From positions 42,549 to 92,466 of the forward strand of contig JAJQAZ010000092.1 in the NCBI GenBank assembly GCA_021203545.1: a DNA stretch of 49,918 nt, in the 5' to 3' direction. The first letter of the stretch is position 1; the number at the start of each line of letters is the position of its first letter. Below, in pieces: positions 25,778 to 36,210 of this stretch. The notes under the pieces were generated by a model, which saw only the letters and a list, made by a program, of their open reading frames with translations, was not told the DNA's origin and searched no databases. This DNA is from Tannerellaceae bacterium. GTDB taxonomy: Bacteria > Bacteroidota > Bacteroidia > Bacteroidales > Tannerellaceae. The position numbers were made by a program, and so were the translations under genes.

Positions 25778-28538
25778 AACTTTATGTTATAAGATATAAA
25801 AGGAATAGGGGCTCCAAAAATAGCCAGTTTGTACCCTTTCATTTGCCCTTCTTCCGATATATAATATACAGAATAGGCATTTTTACGTCCTGTCAGGTTA
25901 TAAATACCGATAGAGACTGTGCTATGTGTAAGGAGGGTCAGGTGATGACTGGGTTCGATATTGAACGAAGCATCCATGCGGAAGAAATCAGGTATCCGGT
26001 ACTCGTTTCTGTCGGAATAATAAACAAACTCTCCCCCGGCATATTTGTATTTGGATACCGGCAAAGTAACAGGGCGTCCGGTGCTGTAGTCGCAATTAAC
26101 CGAAAAGCTATACCGGTGTGTAAATTTATAATTGCCCACCAGTTTTACTTCATGCGGCTTATCGTAATCCGCCGGATACCAGGTACCATTATTCACAGGT
26201 TCCGTTATGCGGGGATCTTTCTGGCGTAAATGGGTACGCGAATAGGTATAACTGACCCAGCCATTTAGCTTGCCTACTGTCTTTTTGGCCATTACCTCTA
26301 TGCCATAGGCTTTGCCTTTTGTTTCCAGTACATCGGTTTCAATATGATGATTCATCAGCAGTTCTGCTCCACTCCGGTAATCCAGGTAGTTATCCATGGT
26401 TTTATAATATCCTTCTATGGAGGTTTCAATGGTGTTATTCAGGAAGTTTTTGTAAATTTTCACAGCAAACTGCGAACCTGTTTGCGGACGGATGTTAGCA
26501 TCGCTTAGTTTCCAGGTATCCGTAGGCGACATGATCGTTGTGTTAGACAATTTGTGGATGTATTGGCGCATGGTATTATAGCCGGCTTTGATAGAGAAAT
26601 CATTTGCAAATTCATACCGGCCGGATATCCGGAACTCCGGGCCGTGCCAGGTTTTAAACACCCCGCCGGATTCCGTTTTTGTTTCAGTTATTGTAGAAAG
26701 GGAAGGCAGGTATTGGCCAGCATATAAATTAAAATCACGGGGGCCTATGGCTCCGAATATAGAATAACGTATACCGGCAGTAACGGAAAACGCAGGGATG
26801 ATATCCCATTTTTCGCCTGCATACAGTGCATACTCCAATGCTTTTTCTTTTTGCATATAATCGGCAACTACCAGCGATTCGCTTCCTTCAGGCAGGTATT
26901 TACCGGGATTGAGATTATAATGCAAGAGGTTTATTCCCCAATCTACGGTATGGTCCGGGTGTATATACCACGTAAAATCGGCCTTTCCGAAAACCTGGTT
27001 GATATCAAACGATAAGTGATAGGCATCCTCCGGAACTTCCGTTGAAACGGTTCTGTAATCATAATGATCGTAACCGGCCGTAAAGATACCTGTCAGCAAC
27101 GGATTAAAGATATGGCGCCACTTGACCGATGCATTTGTGTTCTGGTAAGAGTAGCGTTCAAATTCGTCAAACCGGAAGCGGTCACGGCTGAAATAGCCGT
27201 TTACATACAGGTTATTGTGTTCATTAAATTTATGGTTTACAGTAAGGTTTAAATCGTAAAAGCCGGCATTTCCGTCGCGATACCCTGTCTTTTCCGGTAG
27301 TTTTTTCAATAACCAATCCGAATAGGTTGTACGTCCGCCCACAATAAAAGATGTTTTTTCATTAAATACCGGGCCTTCAAGGGTTAAACTACTGGTAAGC
27401 AATCCCAGGCTGGCCGATCCTTTGAATTCTTTTTTGTTTCCTTCGCGGCTGTTAATATCCAGTACAGACGAGATACGGCCACCATAACGCGAAGGTATAC
27501 TGCTTTTATACAGTTCGATGTCTTTGACCAGATCGGGGTTAAAGGCCGAAAAGAGCCCGAACATATGGGTCGGGTTGTAAACGGTTCCGTCGTTAAAAAG
27601 AATGAGGTTCTGGTCGGTAGACCCACCCCGTACATTAAAGCCGCTGGATATTTCACCCACCGATTTAACACCCGGCAGGGACATCACTACCCGCAGGATG
27701 TCCAACTCGCCGAAAGCGGTAGGGATGTTTTTTATATCTTTTATCTTTAACCGTTCCACTCCCAGTCCCAGACTCCGTACGTTTTCCAGTTTTTCGGACG
27801 AAACGGTTACTTCGCGCAGGGCAAAGATCTGTTCCTCTAATTCAATATCCAGTTTACCGTCTGTATGGAGAAACAGGTGCCGACGGGTATCTTTCGTTCC
27901 CATGCCCTGAATAAACAGTTCATTTCTTCCGGCCGGCAACCGGATCGTATAATATCCATACGCGTCTGTTGTTGTTCCAATCAGGGGATTTTTACAAACA
28001 GAGCGATTCCTGCCACCGGTTCACCGGTTTTAAAATCCGTAATTCTTCCGTTGAGGGTTACCCGGCCGGACGTTACGGCTTTATCAGCATCGCCTATTTC
28101 ATACACTTTATTTTCGGATGTTGCTTTCTGATTCCTGCGCGATAAGGTTAGTAATGACAGATCGTACCCGGTCGTATCCTCTGTTGTTTCCCGCTCTTTT
28201 TCCCGGGCAAAATATCCTTCCGGCAAGGCGGCCAGAAACAGTTGGGCTGTGGTGATAAAGAGTTTATCCTGATACCGGAAAACCTGCATGCCATAAGGTT
28301 CCAGTACACGGTTCAGTAAACTTTCCGGTTCTTCCTTGTCCGCATGTACAGTAAAAAACAGCGAATCCGTATCTGCCGGGTGGCAATAAATCCGTAAACC
28401 GGTCTGTTCTTCAATCCGGGTAAATACTTCTACCGCCGGAGCCTCCCGGACAGTCAGGGTAACCAGTTGTTGGGCAGACATTATACCTACACCAACAAAG
28501 AGCATCAACAGGCAACAGATATATTTTTGTATTTTCAT
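25774..28538 (-). pseudogene. TonB-dependent outer-membrane receptor with STN and CarboxypepD_reg domains, frameshifted
   Basis: The first part (28538-27981) has a signal peptide (MKIQKYICCLLMLFVGVGIM), an STN domain (VTLTVREAPAVEVFTRIEEQ, residues about 25-95) and the start of a carboxypeptidase-regulatory-like domain (GRITDFKTGEPVAG). The frame stops at 27981-27983 after an A5 run (plus-strand T5, 27989-27993). One more A restores VKNPLIGTTTDAYGYYTIRL and continues through the plug (FGELDILRVVMSLPGVKSVG, GFNVRGGSTDQNLIL) and a barrel ending in Phe (SYNIKF). The repaired protein would be about 921 aa. STN domains normally relay signals to an anti-sigma factor, but none is here. The gene overlaps its upstream and downstream neighbours by 4 bp each. 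Confidence 0.85.
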
Positions 28539-29272
28539 TGTGTTAGTTTTTCATACTGTTCAACAACTGCCACCAGCATCCTGTCCGGAGTTTCCGTATA
28601 GTTTAACCGGGATTCTTTTATGAAACGGTTCAACTCCTTTTTCCTGTCCGGAAATACATTTAACAACGATTTTTTACTTTTTACTTTGTGGTATACACCG
28701 TCCTTTTCTATGTAAAAATGAAAGGAACGGTTGAAAGCCACCAGGGCTTTTCTATCCACAAACCGTTCTTCCTGTTTTACGACCTCCTTTTTCCATATAG
28801 GATACTTTCCACTGTTCGGTAAAGCCAGGTAATAACCATCCGGAGGCGATCCCGGACGACTATCCGCCCGGTGATAAAAAAGCCGGTAGTTATAAAGGGT
28901 TGCATATTGAAGCCTTTCGGAAGGGATCACAATATTATAACGTTGATCAGGGGTATTGATAAGCAGCTCGCCCGTATACCAGTCCAATTTAAGAGGAACA
29001 TCCGGATAAAGTGTGCTATCACAACAAAGGTTGCCTGTGGTATATTGGTCGGCTACGAGAAACGGATGCCCGATATAAAAAGCAGGATATTTGACATGTT
29101 CCTTTCCATTGAAAATAGCTTTGTTAAGCCTTGCTTTTTGAAAATAATTTGCTGCATTTTCTATCTCTGCATAAAACGTGTCATTAGTAAGGTCCGGTAT
29201 TTCCTGTGCATATACGAATACAGGTAAGAAAAAAAAGATTAGCAAATTATACACCTTTCCCATAATTCCCAT
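28535..29272 (-). CDS. Secreted protein of unknown function, first gene of the TonB operon (245 aa)
   Basis: It starts MGIMGKVYNLLIFFFLPVFVYAQ, a signal peptide probably cleaved after Ala22. The mature part is mixed alpha/beta with many Tyr and Lys (FYIGHPFLVADQYTTG, LPLKLDWYTGELLINTPDQ-like strands), and it ends in a lysine-rich helix (RKKELNRFIKESRLNYTETP). The stretch FLVADQYTTGNLCCDSTLYP resembles proteins that precede TonB receptors in Bacteroidetes, but I know no named family. It is the first gene of a four-gene unit whose members overlap by ATGA, so it is likely made in step with the receptor. No sigma or anti-sigma gene lies upstream. Confidence 0.75.
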   Translation of the reverse strand: MGIMGKVYNLLIFFFLPVFVYAQEIPDLTNDTFYAEIENAANYFQKARLNKAIFNGKEHVKYPAFYIGHPFLVADQYTTGNLCCDSTLYPDVPLKLDWYTGELLINTPDQRYNIVIPSERLQYATLYNYRLFYHRADSRPGSPPDGYYLALPNSGKYPIWKKEVVKQEERFVDRKALVAFNRSFHFYIEKDGVYHKVKSKKSLLNVFPDRKKELNRFIKESRLNYTETPDRMLVAVVEQYEKLTQ

Positions 29273-29540
29273 ATTAAATTCATTTCAGGTTTATTGTCTT
29301 TCCGATACACAAATTAAAATGTAATTCAACAGATGAACCCGAAATAAAATACAGATTTATGCAACAAAAGTCTAATCGCCGGCAAAAGATGAGGTAAGAG
29401 AACATATGCGGCAATACATTCATGAATTATTTAATAAAAAATGAAACAAATACCATAGATTTACATAGAAGGTTTGTTTGTATTTTAAGATGTGGATTTT
29501 GTATTTATTTCCCTTTTAGCTTACTCTTTATACACATTTT

Positions 29541-29760
29541 ATCACCCTCGGAGAGGGTAATATATCTTAGACCCCAGCAACGCTGGGGTAGGTTACAGAG
29601 AGGAAATTTCGGGCTGAAGGTCCAGCATAGTACTATATAAACTGAAATAGTTGGGTTACCCTTGTATTCATATTATACTATGCTGCTCCTACGGAGCGAA
29701 AACTTCTTTTTATCATATAAACCCCAGTGTTGCTGGGGCCTAAGGTAGGATAGGCTTACA
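29541..29760. repeat. Composite inverted repeat with CCCCAGC hairpins
   Basis: Hairpins CCCCAGCAACGCTGGGG (29572-29588) and CCCCAGTGTTGCTGGGG (29722-29738) enclose arms CAGCATAGTACTATATAA and TTATACTATGCTG. It belongs to the non-coding stretch 29273-30024, in which I see no gene. Confidence 0.65.
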
Positions 29761-29819
29761 GCCTGAATAAGATGTGTGTAAAAAGTAGGCTCAAAAAGGG
29801 AAATAAGATACATTTTGTT

Positions 29820-29880
29820 ACCTCCGGTCGCTACGCTTCACCGGGGGTTAATCATATTCAAGCCCTTCGGGCTTACAATT
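29820..29880. repeat. Third copy of the GGTCGCTACGCTTCACC repeat with flank
   Basis: It matches the right arm and flank at 20342-20400 with few changes, including the following hairpin AAGCCCTTCGGGCTTAC. Confidence 0.8.
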
Positions 29881-29901
29881 ACAAATAATATAAAAATAAA
29901 T

Positions 29902-30006
29902 TGTTCCCGGACTTGATCCGGGACCGCATAAACACTGACGGTAAGAGCATTTATAATTTATGCCTACTGTCTGTTCCTTTGCGGTCCCGGATCAAGTCCG
30001 GGAACA
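29902..30006. repeat. Perfect 27-bp inverted repeat (CCCGGACTTGATCCGGG type)
   Basis: Bases 29902-29928 are the exact reverse complement of 29980-30006. Each arm also contains the internal palindrome CCCGGACTTGATCCGGG. It lies just beyond the metH stop and could help end the transcript. Degenerate relatives occur near 7580 and 44030. Confidence 0.85.
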
Positions 30007-30024
30007 GGTTTGTTTTTTAAATCG

Positions 30025-33000
30025 TTAGTCTATATTTTTATTCAATACTTTACGGATCTCTTCTTCCGGTAATCTGCGGCGGGATGCGTAGTCTTTTAGC
30101 TGGTCTTCTCCTATGGCTCCGATCATGAAATAACGGGCATCAGGGTGGGCTATATAGAGGCCGCTTACCGCTGCAGTGGGCTGCATGGCACCGTTTTCGG
30201 TCAGTTGAATGCCAATCTGCCCCATGCCTAATAGCTGATCCAGAACAAAATTCATTTTCTGGTCAGGAATGGAGGGATAACCTATAGCCGGACGTATTCC
30301 CTGATAGGGTACTTTGAACAGTTCGTCTACTGTGAAAGACTCTTCGGGACTATATTCCCAGAACTCTTTCCGCACTTTTTCGTGCAGGTATTCGGCTGTT
30401 GCTTCTGCCAGGCGATCCGTTAGTATTTGCAGTAACATGGCTGAATAGGTGTCGCCTTCTGTTTCAAACGTTTCTTTGAGGGCGGTAAAACCGGCTCCAC
30501 CGGTTACGGCAAAGGCTCCTGCATAATCTGTTTTCCCTTGTGTGGAAGGCATTACGTAGTCGGCCAGCGATTTATAACAGCCGTCTTCCCGTTCCGCCTG
30601 CTGGCGCAACATGGGGAAATCAATTCCGTTGATACGAATCGTATCCCCCTCGCTTACCGCGGGGAATATACCATAGATTGCTTTGCAATATTCCGCTTTC
30701 ATTTCCACCAAACGGTCCAGTAAGCGGGTAGCATCCTTGTATAGTTGCATCGCTTCGGATGCTTTTGCTCTTTCTTCTTCCGGGAAAGAGGCCAGCCAGT
30801 TGGCCCGGCACGAATCGTATCCATGCAGTTTGGTTATACCTGCAAATTTTCCGCTCAACCTCCAGGCACTGAAAAAGAAGATCCAGTTGATGTAAGGAAT
30901 TACTTCTTCTACAGGTATCACCGGAAGTACCTGAATACCTTCCTTAGCCGGTTTTACCGGTTGATAGTTCTTCCAGTCTATAGGTTGAGGATGCCTGCGG
31001 ATTTCATCCAGCGGTACAAATTTCTGTTCTTTCTTATTCAAAGAAGCCCGTAAGGCTTCGTACTCACGATCCAGCTCCGCCACATAGGCATCACGGGTTT
31101 CCGGGTTTAACAGTCTGGCTGCTATCAGCGGATTTTGTGAAGCATCCAACACATGAATGACCGGATAATCGTAGTGAGGAGCTATTTTTACGGCTGTATG
31201 TAGTTTGGAAGTAGTTGCGCCCCCTATCATGATCGGGATTTTTAATCCCGCCTTCTGCATCTCTTCGGTAACATGTACCATTTCATCCAGTGAAGGGGTA
31301 ATCAGTCCGGATAGACATACCAGATCCGGTTTTTCGCGGATAGCTGTCTCTACAATGACTTCGGCAGGTACCATGACCCCCAGGTCTATTACCTCATAGT
31401 TATTGCAGACAAGTACTATGGATACAATGTTTTTACCGATATCGTGTACATCGCCTTTAACAGTTATAAAGACTACCTTACCGGCTTTTGTTGAACCCGC
31501 ACTTGTTTTTTCCGCTTCAATAGCCGGTTGCAGGATGGCTACTGCTTTTTTCATGGTACGGGCTGTTTTTACCACCTGGGGAAGGAACATTTTTCCGGCG
31601 CCGAATAACTCACCAACCTTATTCATTCCGGCCATTAAAGGCCCATCAATAATATCTACGGCACGGGGATAAACCGAAAGTGCCTCGGCTACATCTTCTT
31701 CCAGAAAGTCTATAATGCCTTTTACCAGCGCATATTCCAGCCGCCCGGACAACGGTTGTTCACGCCAGGCAAGCTGTTTTTCTTCGCTTTTGGCAGATTG
31801 GGTTCCCTGCAGGTTCTGTGCATAGGTAATCAATTCTTCTGCTACTTCGGGGCGGCGTGCCAGAATTACATCTTCCAACAGGGTACGGAACTCCGGTTCA
31901 ATATCTTCATACAGTATAGAGGTAGAAGGATTGACAATTCCCATATCCAGCCCGTTCCGGATAGCATGGTAAAGGAATACCGAATGCATGGATTCGCGCA
32001 CATAGTTATTTCCACGGAAGGAGAACGAGAGGTTACTGATACCACCACTCACTTTGGCCCCCGGTAAATGATCTTTGATCCACTTAACGGAACGGATAAA
32101 ATCAAGTCCGTACCCGTTATGCTCTTCTATACCGGTAGCAATGGCCAACACGTTAGGGTCAAAAATAATATCCTGCGGATTGAATCCTATTTTTTCCGTA
32201 AGGAGTTTATAGGCACGTGCGCATACCTCTATTTTCCGTTCGTAGGTATCGGCCTGCCCTGTTTCGTCAAAGGCCATAACTACGGTTGCGGCACCCAACT
32301 GGCGGATACGGGCGGCCTGGCGGAGGAAATTATCTTCTCCCTCTTTCAGGCTGATTGAGTTTACCACACTTTTACCCTGTGTACACATCAATCCGCTTTC
32401 AATAACTTCCCATTTGGAGGAGTCGATCATTACGGGTACACGGGCAATATCGGGTTCGGAAGCTATCAGGTTGAGGAATGTAACCATCTCTTTGCGGGCA
32501 TCGAGCATTCCGTCATCCATATTCACATCCACAATCTGTGCTCCGTCTTCTACCTGTTTGCGGGCAATGGTTAACGCCTCTTCGTAATTTTCCTCTTTTA
32601 TGAGGCGGAGGAATTTACGGGAACCGGCTACATTACACCGCTCCCCTATATTGATAAAGTTATTTTCCGGTTTTACCTCTAGTAACTCCAGCCCCGACAG
32701 CCATAAACAATCCGGTGCCGGCACCGGTATATGAGGTTTCGCGTCTTTTACAATAGCCGTGTATTCGGCTATGTGCGCAGGGGTTGTACCACAACATCCG
32801 CCAATGATATTAACCAGCCCTTCCTCTACAAACGGCTTAATATTCACAGCCATTGTCTGCGGAGTTTCATCGTACAGGCCGAAACTGTTCGGTAATCCGG
32901 CATTCGGGTGTACGCTGATATAATAAGGAGCATTGTTTGCCAGATCACGCAGATAGGGGAGCATATCGGCGGCTCCGAACGAACAGTTCAGGCCAATACT

Positions 33001-33717
33001 TACGATATTGGCATTTTGCACGGAGGCCAGGAACGCGGTCAGTGTCTGTCCGGAAAAGGTTCTGCCTCCCTGCCCCGACAGAGTAATGGATAACATGACG
33101 GGCAGGTCTTTTCCTTTTTCCCGGATTACCTGGCCGGCTGCTTCCAGCGCGGCTTTCGCATTCAGGGTGTCAAATACGGTTTCTATCAGTATAATATCTA
33201 CTCCTCCGTCTACAAGGCCTTCTATCTGCTCTTTGTAGGCGTTATACATATCCGTATAAGTAACCGCCCGGTAAGCCGGGTTATTAACATCCGGACTCAT
33301 CGAAGCTGTTTTATTGGTAGGTCCTACCGAACCGGCAACAAAAACCACACGGTCAGGATGAATAGCCATAAATTCGTCAGCCACTTCGCGGGCGACCCTA
33401 CCCGCCGCTTTATTTATTTCATAGACATACGCCTGCATGCCATAATCTTCCATGGATATGGAGGTGGCATTAAAGGTATTGGTAGAAAATATATCCGCAC
33501 CAGCTTCGAGATACTGCCGGTGTATAGTTTTGATAATTTCCGGTTGGGTAATACAGAGCATATCGTTATTCCCTTTCATACTACCGGGCAGTGTGCGGAA
33601 TTCTTCACCACGGAAATCTTCTTCCGTAAGGTTATACGCCTGTATCAGGGAGCCCAGCCCCCCATCCAAAATCAAAATACGCTCGTTCAGAGCATCTATA
33701 AATTTCTGTTTATCCAT
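30025..33717 (-). CDS. metH: Cobalamin-dependent methionine synthase, full length
   Basis: MetH transfers the methyl group of 5-methyl-THF through cobalamin to homocysteine. All four modules are present in order. The homocysteine domain has zinc ligands in LNCSFGA (about residue 250) and [11 protein letters not shown] (about 315). The pterin-binding domain has [14 protein letters not shown] and [10 protein letters not shown]. The cobalamin domain has the axial-His motif [10 protein letters not shown] and [14 protein letters not shown]. The C-terminal reactivation domain has [13 protein letters not shown] chose the ATG at 33717 ([20 protein letters not shown], 1230 aa). A TTG seven codons earlier would overlap smpB. 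It is 17 bp downstream of smpB and probably cotranscribed. No cobalamin riboswitch is seen upstream. The substrate is supplied by MetF (9547-10497). Confidence 0.97.
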   Translation of the reverse strand: MDKQKFIDALNERILILDGGLGSLIQAYNLTEEDFRGEEFRTLPGSMKGNNDMLCITQPEIIKTIHRQYLEAGADIFSTNTFNATSISMEDYGMQAYVYEINKAAGRVAREVADEFMAIHPDRVVFVAGSVGPTNKTASMSPDVNNPAYRAVTYTDMYNAYKEQIEGLVDGGVDIILIETVFDTLNAKAALEAAGQVIREKGKDLPVMLSITLSGQGGRTFSGQTLTAFLASVQNANIVSIGLNCSFGAADMLPYLRDLANNAPYYISVHPNAGLPNSFGLYDETPQTMAVNIKPFVEEGLVNIIGGCCGTTPAHIAEYTAIVKDAKPHIPVPAPDCLWLSGLELLEVKPENNFINIGERCNVAGSRKFLRLIKEENYEEALTIARKQVEDGAQIVDVNMDDGMLDARKEMVTFLNLIASEPDIARVPVMIDSSKWEVIESGLMCTQGKSVVNSISLKEGEDNFLRQAARIRQLGAATVVMAFDETGQADTYERKIEVCARAYKLLTEKIGFNPQDIIFDPNVLAIATGIEEHNGYGLDFIRSVKWIKDHLPGAKVSGGISNLSFSFRGNNYVRESMHSVFLYHAIRNGLDMGIVNPSTSILYEDIEPEFRTLLEDVILARRPEVAEELITYAQNLQGTQSAKSEEKQLAWREQPLSGRLEYALVKGIIDFLEEDVAEALSVYPRAVDIIDGPLMAGMNKVGELFGAGKMFLPQVVKTARTMKKAVAILQPAIEAEKTSAGSTKAGKVVFITVKGDVHDIGKNIVSIVLVCNNYEVIDLGVMVPAEVIVETAIREKPDLVCLSGLITPSLDEMVHVTEEMQKAGLKIPIMIGGATTSKLHTAVKIAPHYDYPVIHVLDASQNPLIAARLLNPETRDAYVAELDREYEALRASLNKKEQKFVPLDEIRRHPQPIDWKNYQPVKPAKEGIQVLPVIPVEEVIPYINWIFFFSAWRLSGKFAGITKLHGYDSCRANWLASFPEEERAKASEAMQLYKDATRLLDRLVEMKAEYCKAIYGIFPAVSEGDTIRINGIDFPMLRQQAEREDGCYKSLADYVMPSTQGKTDYAGAFAVTGGAGFTALKETFETEGDTYSAMLLQILTDRLAEATAEYLHEKVRKEFWEYSPEESFTVDELFKVPYQGIRPAIGYPSIPDQKMNFVLDQLLGMGQIGIQLTENGAMQPTAAVSGLYIAHPDARYFMIGAIGEDQLKDYASRRRLPEEEIRKVLNKNID

Positions 33718-33734
33718 ATATGTTTTTGGAGAAA

Positions 33735-34196
33735 TCAACGTTTAAAAGCACGGTCCATTTCGCGACGGTCGTCCCGTTCTTTGATAGAATCCCGTTTATC
33801 ATACTCTTTCTTACCTTTGGCTATGGCTACTACCAGTTTTGCAAGTCCCTTTTCGTTGATAAACATACGGGTCGGGATAATGGTAAAGCCGCTGTTTTTC
33901 GCATCGCTTTCTATTTTGCGTAACTCTTTTTTGGTAAGCAGTAATTTGCGGTCACGACGGGCCGCATGGTTGTTGTAGGTTCCGTAGAAATATTCGGCGA
34001 TATACATATTCTTTACCCACAACTCGCCCTTTTCTATTATACAGAAGGTATCTACCAGACTGGCTTTTCCTAACCGGATAGATTTTATTTCGGTTCCGGT
34101 CAATACAATTCCGGCTGTAAAGGTATCCAGCAGTTCATAGTCGAACGTGGCCCTTTTATTCTTTATCTGTATGTTTTTATTTATCTTTTCTTTCAT
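33735..34196 (-). CDS. smpB: SsrA-binding protein SmpB
   Basis: SmpB binds tmRNA and places it in the ribosome during trans-translation. From the ATG at 34196 the protein reads [26 protein letters not shown]. The signature [21 protein letters not shown], the strand [23 protein letters not shown] and the C-terminal basic tail ([27 protein letters not shown]) are all typical. The 153 aa are normal. A longer frame from 34349 overlaps the upstream Yip1 gene and adds non-conserved residues, so I rejected it. It lies 11 bp downstream of the Yip1 gene and 17 bp upstream of metH. Confidence 0.96.
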   Translation of the reverse strand: MKEKINKNIQIKNKRATFDYELLDTFTAGIVLTGTEIKSIRLGKASLVDTFCIIEKGELWVKNMYIAEYFYGTYNNHAARRDRKLLLTKKELRKIESDAKNSGFTIIPTRMFINEKGLAKLVVAIAKGKKEYDKRDSIKERDDRREMDRAFKR

Positions 34197-34207
34197 CTTT
34201 TTACTTC

Positions 34208-34774
34208 TCAAACACGTAATCCCGGCATAAATACTACCATCAGGTAGTTTATTACAGCAGGCATTAATAATACAACCGCTGTAGAAACAGAAACAAATTT
34301 CAACCGTTCTTTTTCTTCCACCTGCATAAAAGGCCCTGCCCCTTCCCACATGATATAAAATGTATACAACAGAAAGAAACGCAGAAAGAAAAATTCCGGT
34401 AATATGCTTAGTACAATCTCAAGCGAAAACATCAATACAGAGGAATAACCAACAAACCGCTGCCACTGTTTCATGTTTTTCCTGCGTCCCAACAATGCAT
34501 GCCCGATCTCATTGAGCGACCAGGCAGAAAGAAAGAAGCCGCCAAACGCCGATACCAATGCTACGATAGCAGATTTCAACGCCACTTCGGAATCGAACTG
34601 TTTACGGGTTACCAGAATACCTACAAAAGCGGCTATGGTTACCAATCCGATTAAGGGATAAATGAACCGTGATAAAAACTGTTCTTCTGTTTCTTCCTTA
34701 TCTGCCAGCTTTCTCCAGGCTTTTCCCGGCTGTGTAATCAACTGGATTACCCACGAAAATATATCACTAAACAT
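34208..34774 (-). CDS. YIP1-family membrane protein (188 aa)
   Basis: The N-terminus [20 protein letters not shown] is the usual amphipathic start of bacterial YIP1 (Pfam Yip1) proteins. It is followed by about five hydrophobic helices ([93 protein letters not shown]). No catalytic motif is expected. Its role in bacteria is not known. It is the promoter-proximal gene of the yip1-smpB-metH group. Confidence 0.85.
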   Translation of the reverse strand: MFSDIFSWVIQLITQPGKAWRKLADKEETEEQFLSRFIYPLIGLVTIAAFVGILVTRKQFDSEVALKSAIVALVSAFGGFFLSAWSLNEIGHALLGRRKNMKQWQRFVGYSSVLMFSLEIVLSILPEFFFLRFFLLYTFYIMWEGAGPFMQVEEKERLKFVSVSTAVVLLMPAVINYLMVVFMPGLRV

Positions 34775-34796
34775 ATTTGCCTTCTATTTTAAAAAG

Positions 34797-34804
34797 CAAA
34801 AGTA
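34797..34804 (-). promoter_or_regulatory. Candidate -7 box of the yip1-smpB-metH group
   Basis: TACTTTTG on the minus strand matches TAnnTTTG and lies 22 bp upstream of the ATG at 34774. Confidence 0.5.
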
Positions 34805-34971
34805 CAAAAATTACGATTGAATCTATACATCCAACAACGGTTTATATAAAAATGCCGGGACCCGAATTTAATCATCCGCTAAAAATTCTGAAAATACCAT
34901 TCCTTTGGTATTGATTGATTCAGGGAATAACGTTTACTTTGCAAATAGAAATTCATATTAAATAATATAAA

Positions 34972-35970
34972 ATGAAAACATCTATCGCATCATTTTTATT
35001 GGCTATTTTCTTTCTTTCCGCCTGTAATTCTACCCCAAAGGAGGCGTTTACGATTGACGGAGAAGTAAACGCGGAGTCAGGAACTGTTTATTTGCAAGGA
35101 TTCAGAAACAAAATGTTCTTCATCATTGATTCCGCCCAAATAGAAAACGGAAAATTCCACTTCTCCGGAACTGTAGATCGTCCGGATTTGTATGGATTGA
35201 CACTGAACAGAGAGGAGACATTCAGCCCCTGGTTTATATTCCTTGAAAACAAACCGGTTACCGTACAGTTGAATACGGAAGACAAACGGAATTATACGGT
35301 GACAGGTTCGCCTTCACACGATCTGTTTGTGGAGTATCGCGATGCAGACAAAAACACGTTTAATATTGAGTCGTTCATTGCTGCTCACCCGGCTGCGATA
35401 ACACCAGCCTATATACTATATCGTGAATACTCATACCGCTTGTCGGCAGATGAAATCGAATCGGCTTTAGCTCTGATGGACCCTTCCCTGAACGATACAG
35501 AATATGTAGAAGCGCTGAAAGAGCACGTTGAGGTTTTGAGAAGTGTGGAACCCGGCAAGCCTGCCCCCAATTTTTCCGCTACCAGTCCGGAGGGTGAAAC
35601 GATTGAGCTTCACGACCGTTTAGGGAATGGGTATGTGCTGCTTGATTTCTGGGCATCGTGGTGTGGTCCGTGCCGCCGCGAAAATCCGAATGTAGTGGAG
35701 GCTTATAAAAAATATCATTCCAAAGGTTTTGACGTATTCGGGGTTTCACTTGACAGAGCGAAAGACCCCTGGGTGGAGGCGATTGACAAAGACAATCTGA
35801 CATGGACACACGTATCCGACCTGAAATTCTGGGACAGCGCACCTGCTAAACTGTATGGTGTACGGGCCATCCCGGCCAATTTCCTGATTGATCCACAAGG
35901 CAATATCGTTGCCAAAAACCTGACAGGTGAAGACCTGCAGGAAAAACTGGCGGAGATATACGGAAAATAA
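34972..35970 (+). CDS. TlpA-like thioredoxin-fold lipoprotein (332 aa)
   Basis: The start MKTSIASFLLAIFFLSAC is a signal peptide with lipobox Cys18. Residues about 25-120 form a DUF4369-like beta domain (FTIDGEVNAESGTVYLQGF, KFHFSGTVDRPDLYGLTL). Residues about 190-330 are a TlpA/ResA-type thioredoxin fold with the redox site WASWCGPCRREN and the cis-Pro loop VRAIPANFLID. It probably faces the periplasm and reduces disulphides. It is shorter than the paralogue at 11798-12964 because the helical middle is reduced. It is divergent from yip1 and followed by a 19-bp hairpin, with no partner gene. Confidence 0.9.
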   Translation: MKTSIASFLLAIFFLSACNSTPKEAFTIDGEVNAESGTVYLQGFRNKMFFIIDSAQIENGKFHFSGTVDRPDLYGLTLNREETFSPWFIFLENKPVTVQLNTEDKRNYTVTGSPSHDLFVEYRDADKNTFNIESFIAAHPAAITPAYILYREYSYRLSADEIESALALMDPSLNDTEYVEALKEHVEVLRSVEPGKPAPNFSATSPEGETIELHDRLGNGYVLLDFWASWCGPCRRENPNVVEAYKKYHSKGFDVFGVSLDRAKDPWVEAIDKDNLTWTHVSDLKFWDSAPAKLYGVRAIPANFLIDPQGNIVAKNLTGEDLQEKLAEIYGK

Positions 35971-36014
35971 AACTGTTTAGTAGCTTACTGATAGGGAACG
36001 CAGATTACGCAGAT

Positions 36015-36065
36015 GAACGCAGAATTTCGCAGAAAAATAAAAATAATCTGCGAAATTCTGCGTTC
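36015..36065. repeat. Perfect 19-bp inverted repeat after the TlpA-like gene
   Basis: Bases 36015-36033 are exactly complementary to 36047-36065, with a 13-base A/T loop. The words CGCAGA / TCTGCG link it to a family of AATCTGYG-type repeats, also seen near 49571-49660. There is no strong T tract. Confidence 0.8.
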
Positions 36066-36181
36066 CTTATATTTATTATAGAACCAAAATCTTACAAAAA
36101 CAGAGGGATAAAAATTGTTTTCTAATGAATTTCTAATAGCTATTTAATATTTCTCTAACATCCTTTCCTTACCCTGGTATT

Positions 36182-36189
36182 TACTTTTG
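36182..36189 (+). promoter_or_regulatory. Candidate -7 box of the RND efflux genes
   Basis: TACTTTTG matches TAnnTTTG and lies 21 bp before the ATG at 36211. Confidence 0.5.
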
Positions 36190-36210
36190 TGGCCGGAAAA
36201 CAATACAAAA

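Noticed and set aside
29273-29420. Cobalamin riboswitch before the TonB operon, or before metH
   Set aside because: No B12-box-like conserved core was seen in either leader, so I do not assign B12 to the receptor.
34197-34349. Extended SmpB N-terminus
   Set aside because: The added residues overlap the Yip1 gene and are not SmpB-like. The ATG at 34196 starts the conserved protein.
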